Positions 7,877-17,064 of a DNA stretch of 64,000 nucleotides are shown here, one piece after another. Position numbers and translations under genes: made by a program. The DNA comes from Actinomycetota bacterium (GTDB lineage Bacteria; Actinomycetota; Actinomycetes; S36-B12; UBA10799). Location of the stretch: NCBI GenBank assembly GCA_020637055.1, contig JACJWR010000002.1, positions 1 to 64,000 on the forward strand, written 5' to 3'. Under the pieces are notes generated by a model. It ran no database searches. It was not told where the DNA came from and saw only the letters and a list, made by a program, of their open reading frames with translations. How positions within the stretch are numbered: the stretch's first letter is position 1; each line of letters starts with the position of its first letter.

Positions 7877-10800
7877 CCGGATCCAAGGTGCAGCAGGCAG
7901 TCGCCGGAGCGGGAAAGACCCACTGGTTGGTGGAGCAGTACGTCGAGATGGTGGTCGATGCTGTTCCGCCGCTGGACCCGCAGGGCGTCGTCGTGATCAC
8001 CTTCACCGAAGCCGCGGCCCAAGAACTGGTCGACCGGGTTCGCAAAACGTTGACCGACATCACCGCGACCGACGATGTGAGCCGTGCCCTGCGCGCCCGT
8101 GCGGTGCTGGAAGGGCTAGGCGCGGCCCCCATCGGCACGATTCACGCGTTCGCGCGGCGGTTGCTGCTGCAGAACGCTCCGGCCGTCAGCGTGCCGTTCG
8201 GCGTGGAGGTGGTGGACGAACTTGAGCCGGTGGTCTGGGCGCAGATGTCAGCTCGGATCGTCGCGAACGTCTTTCAGGGTGCGAAGGTCAACGGAATTGA
8301 CGTGCGGCAACTGCAGCGGACCAGCCGAGGGAGCGGCGGTTCCGCCAGGGTGACCACGCTCGCAGAGGATGCCCAGGGCTTGCTCAAGGACGTCTCCGGG
8401 GCCCTGTTGCGCTCACCTGCCTGGGTCGGCGCCGACGCTAACGAGATGGGCGCGCTGCTCGACGAGGCCTGGGCCGCCGCCCGCTCGGCCCACCAACCAC
8501 CGGCGGACCTGCTGCGACGCGGCGAAGGCATCGCCCTGCTGGCCGAGCTCAAGGAAGATTTCGGCAGCGTTCCGATATCGACGAAGGTCACCGAAGAGTT
8601 CGGCAAGAGGCTGAGCCTGATCGATCAGCTGCGTGTCCTCCTTGGCAGCGGGCCGAACGAGGAAGCAGTCACGGTGCCGCTGAAGCAGGGCGGATCGGGT
8701 CTGCTGAACAAGGCGATGCGGACGCACTGCACGAAGGCGGGAATGGCGTCGGCTGTGGCCACGGTCGAGCGGGTCGAACGTCACAACGAGTTGGTTGGCG
8801 AGTGGCAGGTGGGCAAGGATCGCGCGTACGCCCGTCTGGCCGGCGCGCTCGCGGTCGAGGCCTATCTGTGGGGCCGATCGCAGGGTGGCACCGACTGGGT
8901 GCTGCAGGACGAGTTGTTGCAGAAGAGTCTGCACCTGATGCTGAGCGATGCAGACATCGCGACCGCGTTGCGCAGGAGGTATCCGCGGGTCCTGCTTGAT
9001 GAGGCCCAGGACGTCGACGCGACCCAGCGCGAACTCCTACTGACGTTGGCAAGTGCCAACGGCATCACCGTGGTGGGTGATCCGCAGCAGTCCATCTATG
9101 GCTTCCGAGGCGCCGACCACGCCACCTTCGCCGAGCTGGCCGACCGGCTCCTTGACGGTGGCGCGCCGCAGACCCTCGACACGACACGGCGGAGTCTGCC
9201 GATCATCGTCGAGGCAGTCAACGCGGTGTTCGCCGAGGATGCCCACCACACGCCCATGTCCGCTCATCGAGACGACGATGAGGGCTCTGTGACGGTGCTG
9301 CGCGCCGATCCTCGCCCGGCGCCGAACCCCAAGAACCCGGTCAAGTCGAAATCCCCGGGGGCACCCGATTATCGGCTGGCCCAGGCCGACGCCCTCGCCG
9401 ACGCGGTGGTGGGTGTCCTGAACGATCCGATGGCGCGGGTGATAGACATGACCACCGAACAGTGGCGTCGGCCTCGCCCCTCGGATGTTGCGATTCTGGT
9501 GCCCAGCCGCACCCCGGTGCCGGATCTGGAGGCGGCGCTGCGGGCGCGCGCGGTGCCCACCACGGTGCGCACGAGTCGCGACTTGGCGCGCCACCCGGTC
9601 GCGGAGGGACTGGCTGCCGCGTTGCTGGCGGTGATAGAGCCCGACGACACGCGTGCCTTGTTGGTGGCGTTGCGTTCGCCGCTCTTCGCGTTGACCGACG
9701 AGCAGATCACCGCCTGGTCGTTGGCCAACGGGCAGTTGAGGATTCGGTGGCGGGACCCGCAGGGCGGCGCGGACTCTGCAGCCGCTTCATCGGACGAATC
9801 GGACGATGCCGCGCGGACCCTCGCGACTGATGGCGTGACGAGAACTCGGCAGGCCCTGGACACGCTGCGGGCAGCCAGTGCCATCCGCAGGTCCCAGGGA
9901 CCCGGCCCAGCCGCCCAGTATCTGGTCGATGAATGTCAGGTGCTGGCCACGCTGGTCGCGGCCGACCGAGAGGACTGGACGCGGGGGTGGGCCCAGGTGC
10001 GCCTGCTGATCGATGCGGTCACGGACCGGCAGTTGGCCAAAGTGGAGCCGGATTCGCAACTGGCGATCTGGCTGCGTGAGCAGTTGGCGGCCGCAGGTAC
10101 GACGAACCTCTCGGTATTGAACGAACCGCAAGCGAGCGGTGTCACTGTCACCACGATCCACCAGGCCAAGGGGTTGCAGTGGCCGATCGTGGCGGTGGCC
10201 GCGCTCACCGGAAACGATGCTGCCGATGCGGCATTGGCACTGTCGTCCGATGATGTCTCGGATGTATTCACGCACCTGACAAACGACTGCAGCTACCGGC
10301 CTGAACAGCCAGCCGACGCTGCGCCTCCGGAGTTGGCCCGCCTGATGTACGTTGCCATGACCCGGGCACGAGATCACCTGATCGTGTCCGGGGTCGGTCA
10401 GTCCGGCAGAGGCGCGCCGTCGGTGGTAAAGGGTGGGTACATCGCGGAGCGCATCGAAAGTCTTGGCGCGCCTCGCGCGAGGGTGGTCGACGTTGTGGTG
10501 GATGTGAAGCACACAGGCGCACCGGACCCGGTACGGCTGCACCGGCCGCAGGCGTCCTACCCGGGGCCGGGGGATGTGGCAGCTCGACTGGTGGCGGTCT
10601 CGGCGTCGGCGGCCAAGACGATGAGACGAGCGACGCCGAGTGCGTCCGGTCATGGGAAGCCAGACCGGGCTCAGACGGCAACACCGAGGAAAGCCGAGCC
10701 TGCCGCGCCAGCATCCACGTCGATCCCGCCAACTGCTCAGGCGCGACCGGAGCCGTCGTGGCGTCCGGCACCCGGGCGTGCGGCTGTAGTCGGCGACTAC

Positions 10801-11298
10801 ATCCACGGAGTGCTCGAGCGGGTCGACCTCGCGCGGTTCGTGGACCCGTCAGCGGACGCAGCCGCTGCGGTGGTCGCTGCGCTGCCCAGCGGTGACGACC
10901 TCACTGAGGATGAACGCCTCGCGGCACTGCGGACGCTCGACCACGGCAGGGGTTCTGCGGTGTTGGCCAGGGCAGCAGCAGCCGACATCTGCCGTCGCGA
11001 GTTGGCGATCAGCGGGAGCAGCGAGCACGGCGACGTGCTGACGGTCACACAGGGTTCCATCGACCTTCTCTTCGCCGAGGTCGGCGGCGACCCGGACGGT
11101 GACGCTGACGGCCGGCGGTGGATTCTGGTGGACTACAAGACAGATTCCACAACGCGGTCAACGGAGGATTTCGTGGCGTTGCACCGGCCCCAGTTGAAGG
11201 GGTATGAGGAACTGTTGGCGCAGGTTGGAATCGACGTGGACGAGACGTGGTTGGTGCGCCTGACTCCTGACGGCGTCGTCGACACGAGGGTGCGGTGA
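7873..11298 (+). CDS. UvrD/AddA-like ATP-dependent helicase-nuclease
   Basis: This 1141-residue superfamily 1 helicase ends in a nuclease domain and would unwind and degrade double-strand DNA ends. Motifs in order are AGAGKT (Walker A, residues about 11-17), TFTEAAAQEL (Ia), LLDEAQD (Walker B, D376), GDPQQSIYGFRG (III, residue 402 on), TTIHQAKGLQ (V, residue 765 on) and YVAMTRARD (VI, residue 827). The C-terminal PD-(D/E)XK block reads GSIDLLF followed by VDYKTD (D1087, K1089) and QLKGYEELL. A low-complexity, proline/alanine-rich linker of about 80 residues joins helicase and nuclease. It is coupled by a 4-bp overlap to the AddB-like gene, so the pair likely forms a RecBCD/AddAB-type recombination nuclease. 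Confidence 0.85.
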   Translation: MTGSKVQQAVAGAGKTHWLVEQYVEMVVDAVPPLDPQGVVVITFTEAAAQELVDRVRKTLTDITATDDVSRALRARAVLEGLGAAPIGTIHAFARRLLLQNAPAVSVPFGVEVVDELEPVVWAQMSARIVANVFQGAKVNGIDVRQLQRTSRGSGGSARVTTLAEDAQGLLKDVSGALLRSPAWVGADANEMGALLDEAWAAARSAHQPPADLLRRGEGIALLAELKEDFGSVPISTKVTEEFGKRLSLIDQLRVLLGSGPNEEAVTVPLKQGGSGLLNKAMRTHCTKAGMASAVATVERVERHNELVGEWQVGKDRAYARLAGALAVEAYLWGRSQGGTDWVLQDELLQKSLHLMLSDADIATALRRRYPRVLLDEAQDVDATQRELLLTLASANGITVVGDPQQSIYGFRGADHATFAELADRLLDGGAPQTLDTTRRSLPIIVEAVNAVFAEDAHHTPMSAHRDDDEGSVTVLRADPRPAPNPKNPVKSKSPGAPDYRLAQADALADAVVGVLNDPMARVIDMTTEQWRRPRPSDVAILVPSRTPVPDLEAALRARAVPTTVRTSRDLARHPVAEGLAAALLAVIEPDDTRALLVALRSPLFALTDEQITAWSLANGQLRIRWRDPQGGADSAAASSDESDDAARTLATDGVTRTRQALDTLRAASAIRRSQGPGPAAQYLVDECQVLATLVAADREDWTRGWAQVRLLIDAVTDRQLAKVEPDSQLAIWLREQLAAAGTTNLSVLNEPQASGVTVTTIHQAKGLQWPIVAVAALTGNDAADAALALSSDDVSDVFTHLTNDCSYRPEQPADAAPPELARLMYVAMTRARDHLIVSGVGQSGRGAPSVVKGGYIAERIESLGAPRARVVDVVVDVKHTGAPDPVRLHRPQASYPGPGDVAARLVAVSASAAKTMRRATPSASGHGKPDRAQTATPRKAEPAAPASTSIPPTAQARPEPSWRPAPGRAAVVGDYIHGVLERVDLARFVDPSADAAAAVVAALPSGDDLTEDERLAALRTLDHGRGSAVLARAAAADICRRELAISGSSEHGDVLTVTQGSIDLLFAEVGGDPDGDADGRRWILVDYKTDSTTRSTEDFVALHRPQLKGYEELLAQVGIDVDETWLVRLTPDGVVDTRVR

Positions 11299-11430
11299 AA
11301 GTGAGATGGACCTTCTGCGGTACCCCTGATTGCGGTGCCAACCCAGGCGAGCGGATCGCTGTGCCTCAGCGAGGTGCCATCAGATGCCGGTCGAGACATC
11401 GCCGGGAGATCGCCGTGAAGGCAACCCGGT

Positions 11431-11934
11431 TCACCCTGCATCCCGCGCGAACACCTCGACTTCGAATCCGAGTTCGCCCAGGGTGTCGACGCAGTCCGGG
11501 CCGAGGAGTGGGTCCGGTTCGAAGCGCACCAGTTGCAGGCGCATTCGAGGTTGTTTCGTAACGACCGCTTGAATCGTCTCGTGTAGGGCGGTGCGCCGTT
11601 TGAACCCGTTGTCCTCGCGGGGGTCTTCGGGCCACTTGTCGAGCGCTGCCGGGAGTGCGGTGTCGTTGTTGCCGGTTCCGGCGGTTTGGATGGCGACGAA
11701 GTAGGCCAGGTCGTAGGCGAAGTCGACGGGGTCGGGCCGGCAGATCATGCTGGCGGGGAATCGCCACGGGCTGACGTCTCCGGCGTCCACTGGGAAGGTG
11801 GCGGATTCTCTGGCAAGGACCGGGGTGCCGAAGTGGATGAGGAAGATGCTGAGGATGGGGCGGCGCTGCAGCGACCCCCACGTGTCGGTCTGGTCGTAGC
11901 CGACCAGGATGGCGCCGGTTCCTACGGCTGACAT
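11431..11934 (-). CDS. Hypothetical protein downstream of YbjN-like gene
   Basis: The 167-residue product is soluble with no motif I recognise. It has aromatic/aspartate-rich stretches (DPVDFAYDLAYFVAIQ) and a C-terminal LGELGFEVEVFARDAG. GGAG precedes the ATG by 5 bases. It follows the YbjN/TY-chaperone-like gene on the same strand after about 110 bases and is probably co-transcribed with it. It converges with the helicase-nuclease gene at 11298. Confidence 0.55.
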   Translation of the reverse strand: MSAVGTGAILVGYDQTDTWGSLQRRPILSIFLIHFGTPVLARESATFPVDAGDVSPWRFPASMICRPDPVDFAYDLAYFVAIQTAGTGNNDTALPAALDKWPEDPREDNGFKRRTALHETIQAVVTKQPRMRLQLVRFEPDPLLGPDCVDTLGELGFEVEVFARDAG

Positions 11935-12044
11935 GGTGACTCCATTCTCGATGTGGCGTGTCTCGATGGGCGGGGCTGCGTTGGGAAGTGGCCTCGGTGC
12001 GGGTGGTTCGCTGCCGGTGGCTCGCTGGCGAGGATCCCTTCACC

Positions 12045-12995
12045 TCACAGATATCCACCGGTCGGGGTGTCGTAGAAGGGCCTGCCGCCGAACGTGTCGG
12101 TGACGATGGGGCGCAGGTAGTTTGCAGCGTCCACGACGACGTGGACGGCTTCGAGGATGGCCGGCCCAGCGAAGGGGCTGGCGATGACGTCGTTCGCGGT
12201 GTAGACGGCGCCGCCGCGGGCGTAGACCTGGGTCCCCAGCATCGAGGCGGTGACGTCGTTGACGAACGCGAGCAGTTCGGGGGAGTGGTTGAGCTTGTCG
12301 GCCACCAGTGCGCTGATGCGCACCCATGGGTGTCCGAGTCGGGAGGGCTCGACGAAGGTGAGGACGTCGTCGACTTTCAACGCGAATACGCCGTCCTGGT
12401 CGGCGAAGACGTCGTGCCCGACGAGGTCGGTCAGCCGTAGTTGCAGGCTGCGGGCCAGGAATTCCGGCGTTGTGGCCAGTGGGACTTCGACCATTTCCGG
12501 CACGGGCTGTTCGGTGACGGTGCGCACCCCCGGGTCATGGTTGCCGACGAGGGATGCGACGTTCGCCGGCGGGATGGACAGGTCGACCGAGTCGGCGTTT
12601 TCGATTCTCATCAACACCGGCCGTGGCACGCCGAAGACGTCGCGGACGGCAGACGTCAGCCGTTCGGCGGCCTCCGCCGCGGTGACCGCGCGCAGTTGCC
12701 AGTTGCCGAATTCGGCGAGCTTCCAGTCGGTGAACAGCAGGTGAGCTTCCTGGTCGGGGTCGAGTTGGAAGTCCGGGCCGAGGTAGGTGTTGCCGCTCAG
12801 TTCGACCAGGTAGCGGTCGTACTCGATGGCGACCTGCACATACGGCTGGACCTGGCTGACGCGCTCAAGGGTCGGGTGACTGGCGTTGATGATGAAAAAC
12901 TGCCCCGGTTGCAGCCGTTCCAGAGTGAATTGAAGTCGTTTGGTGAAGGTCCGCCACGGATTCTGCGATTCGACGACACGGCTGACGTTGGCCAC
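12045..12995 (-). CDS. YbjN/type III chaperone-like (TY-chap) protein
   Basis: This 316-residue protein appears to have two chaperone-like lobes. The N-terminal one (residues about 10-95) begins WRTFTKRLQFTLERLQPGQF and continues through YVQVAIEYDRYLVELSGNTYL, which resembles the actinobacterial 'TY-chap' relatives of type III secretion chaperones and YbjN. The C-terminal half (about 165-310) has VFALKVDDVLTFVEPSR and a long helix ending near NYLRPIV. The start is a GTG behind GGGGGG. Such proteins are thought to bind peptides, but a substrate cannot be inferred here. Both the family match and the function are from memory and tentative. Confidence 0.55.
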   Translation of the reverse strand: MANVSRVVESQNPWRTFTKRLQFTLERLQPGQFFIINASHPTLERVSQVQPYVQVAIEYDRYLVELSGNTYLGPDFQLDPDQEAHLLFTDWKLAEFGNWQLRAVTAAEAAERLTSAVRDVFGVPRPVLMRIENADSVDLSIPPANVASLVGNHDPGVRTVTEQPVPEMVEVPLATTPEFLARSLQLRLTDLVGHDVFADQDGVFALKVDDVLTFVEPSRLGHPWVRISALVADKLNHSPELLAFVNDVTASMLGTQVYARGGAVYTANDVIASPFAGPAILEAVHVVVDAANYLRPIVTDTFGGRPFYDTPTGGYL

Positions 12996-13205
12996 TGTTC
13001 CCCCCGAAGTGTTCTGCTATTCGCGAATGATTTAGCACTTTCGGGCAGGAGAATATTCCCGTACTCCCCGCCCCACCGAGCAATAGCTGACCCCGGCGAC
13101 GTCGATGGGTTCGGGCCCTAGATTGAGTGGTGCATGGAGTTCACGGAGCCGGCATGCAGATGTGCCGGTGATTCGCGTCGCTGAATGGGGACGGGGAGGA
13201 ATGCG

Positions 13206-14243
13206 ATGGCCGCTCGTGACGACAGCCTCGACGGTGGGCGTTCGGCAGATGACTCGACTGTGTCGGGTCCCGTGGTGAGGGTGGGGCGGGCATCGGACAA
13301 CGACATCGTGGTCGGCGACCTGCAGGTGGCCGGCCATCATGCGAGTTTCAGCAAGGCCCCCGACGGTTGCTGGCAGTTGCACCTCGAGCGCCGGGCGACC
13401 GCGTCGGTGAACGGGCGACCCGCCCCGGCGCGCATCGAAGCGGGCACCACGGTCCGGGTCGGAAACGTGCCGCTGCTGGTCTCGGGGGACGGAGTTGCGG
13501 AGGTCGCCTCGTCGGATCACGACCTGGTGGCGAGCGACCTGATGGTGATCAAGGACGGCCAGACGATCCTGTCGGACGTCTCCTTCGTCGTGCCGCCGAA
13601 CTCGTTGGTGGCAGTCCTCGGGCCCAGCGGCTCCGGCAAGACGACCCTGCTGAACGCTTTGACCGGAGTGGCGCCGGCCGATTCCGGGGATGTGCTGTAC
13701 TGCGGCACGCGGGTCTACGACGAGTACGAGGACGTTCGTCGTGCGATCGGGTTGGTGCCGCAGGAGGACTTGCTGCACGCCACCCTCACCGTGGATCGAG
13801 CACTGTCGCTAGCTGCTCGGCTCCGGTTCGCTCCGGACGTCGAAGAGTCGGAGGTCGACCAGCGCATCGAAGAGGTGCTGGATTTGCTGGGTCTGTCCAA
13901 CCACCGCACCAAGCGGGTCGGCCAGTTGTCCGGCGGGCAGCGCAAGCGTACGTCGGTGGCCATGGGCGCATCGAATAGGCAGCGCCTTCCGACGACCTGC
14001 CATAAGCCCTTCTGCGAGCCGGCAAGGCGAGTTGCCCGGTTGCGGACTCATCTACTTCGGGGAGCAACACGGCTCGCCTCCGGGCCACGGCATTATCGGC
14101 CCCACTCAGCCGAATACGCGGTATCTTGCTGTTGCGTGTTCTTGAGACAGGGGGTGGACATTGGCTGCTTTCTCCTCAGTTGCTTCGGACTTACCGCAAC
14201 GCCGTATTCCGTTGGTGGGGGCACGTCACATCGAACTCGTTGA
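13206..14243 (+). pseudogene. FHA-ABC transporter ATPase, truncated after signature motif
   Basis: The frame encodes an FHA domain (VRVGRASDNDIVVGD and HHASF, residues about 15-90) joined to an ABC ATPase. The ATPase has Walker A GPSGSGKTT from residue 139, a Q-loop LVPQEDLL and signature LSGGQRKRTSVAM at 241-253. This is the layout of actinobacterial ABCG-type exporters such as Rv1747, which continue with Walker B, the H-loop and a membrane domain. Here homology stops after codon 253 (base 13964); the remaining 90 or so codons read as unrelated sequence into the next gene. Without Walker B or membrane domain it cannot work as a transporter. The ATG at 13206 is chosen for the GGGGAGGA 5 bases upstream. 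The missing half is not elsewhere in the window. Confidence 0.8.
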
Positions 14244-15777
14244 GAACCTGGCGGGGGAAGTCACCCGCGAAGGTGCGGGCTTTCGGGTCTATGTTCTCGA
14301 GGGTCCCTCAGGGGTGGGGAAGTCGAGGGTGATTCGTGAGACCTACGCCAGTCTGATCAGGCAACCGACATGGGCAGGCTACTGGCCTGAAACAGTGGAA
14401 CAGCTCGGGACAACTCAGGAGAACCGCAAGGTCCTCGGAGCGGGGCGGGCGCCCATCACCTGGAGGCCGAACGAAGCCCCGCGCTTCCTTTGGTGGGACT
14501 TCCAATGCGAACTTGGATACGACCAGAGTCCCAGTTCAGCTGTTGCATCGTTCGCGCCGTACCTGGAGCGGCACGCAGCACCACTGGCCGTGGGCTTGTC
14601 CAGGAGCCTGGGGTTGCCCGCCGAAGTGCTCCAGGTGATCCGAAGCCGGTGGGGGACGGTGCTGCAACGACTTGCCACCGATGGGATCTCCGAGGCGCGG
14701 GAATTCCTGCTTGACTGGATTGGTCTGGGCGGAATCCCCGGTCTCGAACCGCTCTTCCGAGCCATGACTGGTACGGCCGCCTGGCTGCATGAACGCCGGA
14801 TCCGCATGTCGCGGCGTGTGTCCGACATCGTTGTCGACGTCAATACTTCGGACCCTGCGTCTGGCATCGCCAGAGCAATCGTGTCAATGACAGGCGGGAA
14901 ACTACCGGCCATCGTTGCGATTGAGGATCTCCATTGGATGGGACCCGACACGGGCATGCTGTTGGGGCGCCTGGCAGAGATAAAAGCTGATGTCACTGTG
15001 CTCGCGACAGCCTGGCCGGAAGGCGTTGGAAGGAGGCACTACCGCGATTTTCTAGGGACGGCGGGCACATCTGTCGAGCGGTTATCCCTGCGCGAGCCAT
15101 CTGCTCTTGAAGCAGCACGCATAGTGCAGGCAGTTGCACCGTCGACGGCCCGGACGGACGCCCAGATGATTGCGCAGCATTGGGCTAACCCTTTGGCCAT
15201 GCTCTCGCTCCTGAGCCTCCCGAAGGTTCAGCGTCGGATCGCCGCTCAAAACGGCCGGGCCAAGTGGGACCCAGAAATGACGGCATTTCCTCGGACTCCA
15301 GTTGAACTCGCGATGCTCCGACTTCGGGAGATGCCGCCGAGCGCTGAAGGTGCGCTGGTCTGGTCCGCTGGTGCGCTCCCTCTTGATCGGAAGTCATCTG
15401 CCGTGACCTTCCTACCCGAACTGGTGTGTGAGCTGTCGCGAGAGATTGGGAAGGAACCTGCAACTCCTGCGGCGGCCCCAGAACCTGTATTCAACGAGGG
15501 GATGCGCAGAGCGCGTATGGACTATCACTGGCTCTGGGATCCCGCGCCGTACACAAGCCGCTTTGCTGAGCCCCATTTGCTCGCGGCCGCGAGAGAGAGA
15601 TGGACTGAAGAGGTCGACGACTCCGTGCAGTCCATGATCCGATCGGTCGCCTGTGACCTCTTAGCGAAATTCATCAACGCCAGGCGAGACGGGGCGCTGC
15701 TGGTCTCGCTTGATCAGGCCGACTTCGTGGCTGCCGCGCGGTGGCTCATTGCCTTGGCAGGTGAGGTTGATGGATGA
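14161..15777 (+). CDS. STAND-type AAA ATPase (Orc1-like AAA_16 fold)
   Basis: This 538-residue signalling-type NTPase opens with a short basic segment and PLVGARHIEL, typical of Orc1-like/AAA_16 modules. Walker A is GPSGVGKS (G48-S55), and Walker B with the STAND-type tail is VAIEDLHW (E255, D256). A winged-helix-like region and a tryptophan-rich end (YHWLWDPAPY) follow. No effector domain (nuclease, TIR or protease) is visible at the N-terminus. The start is TTG behind AGGGGGTGG. The stop overlaps the TPR-like gene by 8 bp, which suggests translation re-initiation. Codon use and GC content look lower than in core genes, and it lies directly beside a truncated transporter gene, so acquisition by transfer is likely. 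A defence or regulatory sensor role is inference. Confidence 0.7.
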   Translation: MAAFSSVASDLPQRRIPLVGARHIELVENLAGEVTREGAGFRVYVLEGPSGVGKSRVIRETYASLIRQPTWAGYWPETVEQLGTTQENRKVLGAGRAPITWRPNEAPRFLWWDFQCELGYDQSPSSAVASFAPYLERHAAPLAVGLSRSLGLPAEVLQVIRSRWGTVLQRLATDGISEAREFLLDWIGLGGIPGLEPLFRAMTGTAAWLHERRIRMSRRVSDIVVDVNTSDPASGIARAIVSMTGGKLPAIVAIEDLHWMGPDTGMLLGRLAEIKADVTVLATAWPEGVGRRHYRDFLGTAGTSVERLSLREPSALEAARIVQAVAPSTARTDAQMIAQHWANPLAMLSLLSLPKVQRRIAAQNGRAKWDPEMTAFPRTPVELAMLRLREMPPSAEGALVWSAGALPLDRKSSAVTFLPELVCELSREIGKEPATPAAAPEPVFNEGMRRARMDYHWLWDPAPYTSRFAEPHLLAAARERWTEEVDDSVQSMIRSVACDLLAKFINARRDGALLVSLDQADFVAAARWLIALAGEVDG

Positions 15778-16801
15778 GGCGCTTGCCGTGGCGTTGATCA
15801 CGGTGGCTCGCAGCCTCGCTGAAGACCACCGGTATGGGGATGCTGCCAAGCTGTTGGAACGCAATGACTTCATCGACTTCTTGCGCGCGTCCGATCACGA
15901 GGACGCATCTGAAGTCGGCAACCAGTTAGCCTGGTGGCTGGCCTGGAGTGGTCACTACGGCGATGCGCTATCTCTTTACGACCGGTTGCTTACTCGGGCG
16001 ATGAGCACGCCCCGACGAAGGCAGATTCAGGCGCGGCGAGCCCACGTCCTGGGCATGAGTTCCGCTGATGGAGCAACCTCAAGACTGGCCAGGGATGCTT
16101 TCGCAGAGTTGGCAGAGGAGATGGCGAGTGACCGGTCAGCAGACGAACGACTTGAGTTCAGCGTGCTACGTCAGCACGCGCGATGGGTTGGGACATCCGG
16201 CGACCCGGGGCAGGCGCTGAGACTTCTCCAGCAACTGGAGGAGGATTGGGCTGCGAAAGCTGACCGAAACGAGAGGGAGTGGATGCTGCTCCAAAGCAAT
16301 CTTGCGTATTTCCTCAGTAGGTCTGGGAACGCCTCGGTGGAGGAATACGAGGGGATCGCTGTTAGGTATCGGAGACTTGCGGAAATGAGAGAACGAGTGC
16401 TTGGCGCGACCGATCCCGACACCCTGGATGCAAGACGGAATGCGGTCTGGTTCAGCTTCTGGTCCGAACCGGTGCGAGGCCTCATGAATGCGCGTGAGTT
16501 GGAGACCGACGCGCTCAAGATTCTTCCGGCTGGACACCCCTACTTGATCGCCATCATGCTCGATGTTGCTGTGTTTGCCGCCAGAGGCTCGCAAGTCTCG
16601 ATTGCCCAGGAGCATCTGGCACGAATCCGTCAAGACCTGAGGAGTTGCCGGGATCAGGCATCGGCCCTGTCCGAGTACGGCGACGCCCAGCCCGTCGAGT
16701 CTCGATTCGAGGAGATCCGGGAGTGCCTGCGTTTGGCCGACGCCGAAACCGATCTCGCAGTGCTCGACGAGTTGGGTCGAATCCTGACTAGTGGGCAGTG
16801 A
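15770..16801 (+). CDS. Helical TPR-like protein coupled to STAND ATPase
   Basis: The 343-residue protein is almost entirely alpha-helical with tetratricopeptide-like pairs: HRYGDAAKLLERNDF, SGHYGDALSLYDRLL, GDPGQALRLLQQLEEDW and MRERVLGATDPDTLDARRN. Such arrays are normally fused C-terminally to STAND ATPases as sensor domains. Here the array is a separate frame whose ATG overlaps the ATPase stop by 8 bp, with GGTGAGG just upstream. The frame is also open back to 15710, so a frameshift could fuse both products. It ends in a charged helix (LAVLDELGRILTSGQ). Working together with the upstream ATPase is inferred from the overlap and the fold. Confidence 0.7.
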   Translation: MDEALAVALITVARSLAEDHRYGDAAKLLERNDFIDFLRASDHEDASEVGNQLAWWLAWSGHYGDALSLYDRLLTRAMSTPRRRQIQARRAHVLGMSSADGATSRLARDAFAELAEEMASDRSADERLEFSVLRQHARWVGTSGDPGQALRLLQQLEEDWAAKADRNEREWMLLQSNLAYFLSRSGNASVEEYEGIAVRYRRLAEMRERVLGATDPDTLDARRNAVWFSFWSEPVRGLMNARELETDALKILPAGHPYLIAIMLDVAVFAARGSQVSIAQEHLARIRQDLRSCRDQASALSEYGDAQPVESRFEEIRECLRLADAETDLAVLDELGRILTSGQ

Positions 16802-17064
16802 CCGATTGGTGGACGCGGGAGAATTCACGAGGTTTGCGGGCCGCCCGGAGCCGTCCCCAAAGTGGAATAGGCGATTCAAGGTAGGAGCCGCGGCTGGCGA
16901 GTTCACACGAGCCCCCCGGTGACGTCGCTTCGAGCGGTGGCTTTGGCTCGTGCACGCGTTTGGTGTTCGGATCACGCGGTCAGGAGTTGGGGTGTGTCTA
17001 CCTGGGCGCCGCGTTCGCCCGAGGGTGGCATCGTGGTCTTCCTCGAAGCCGTTTCCTCGACGCC

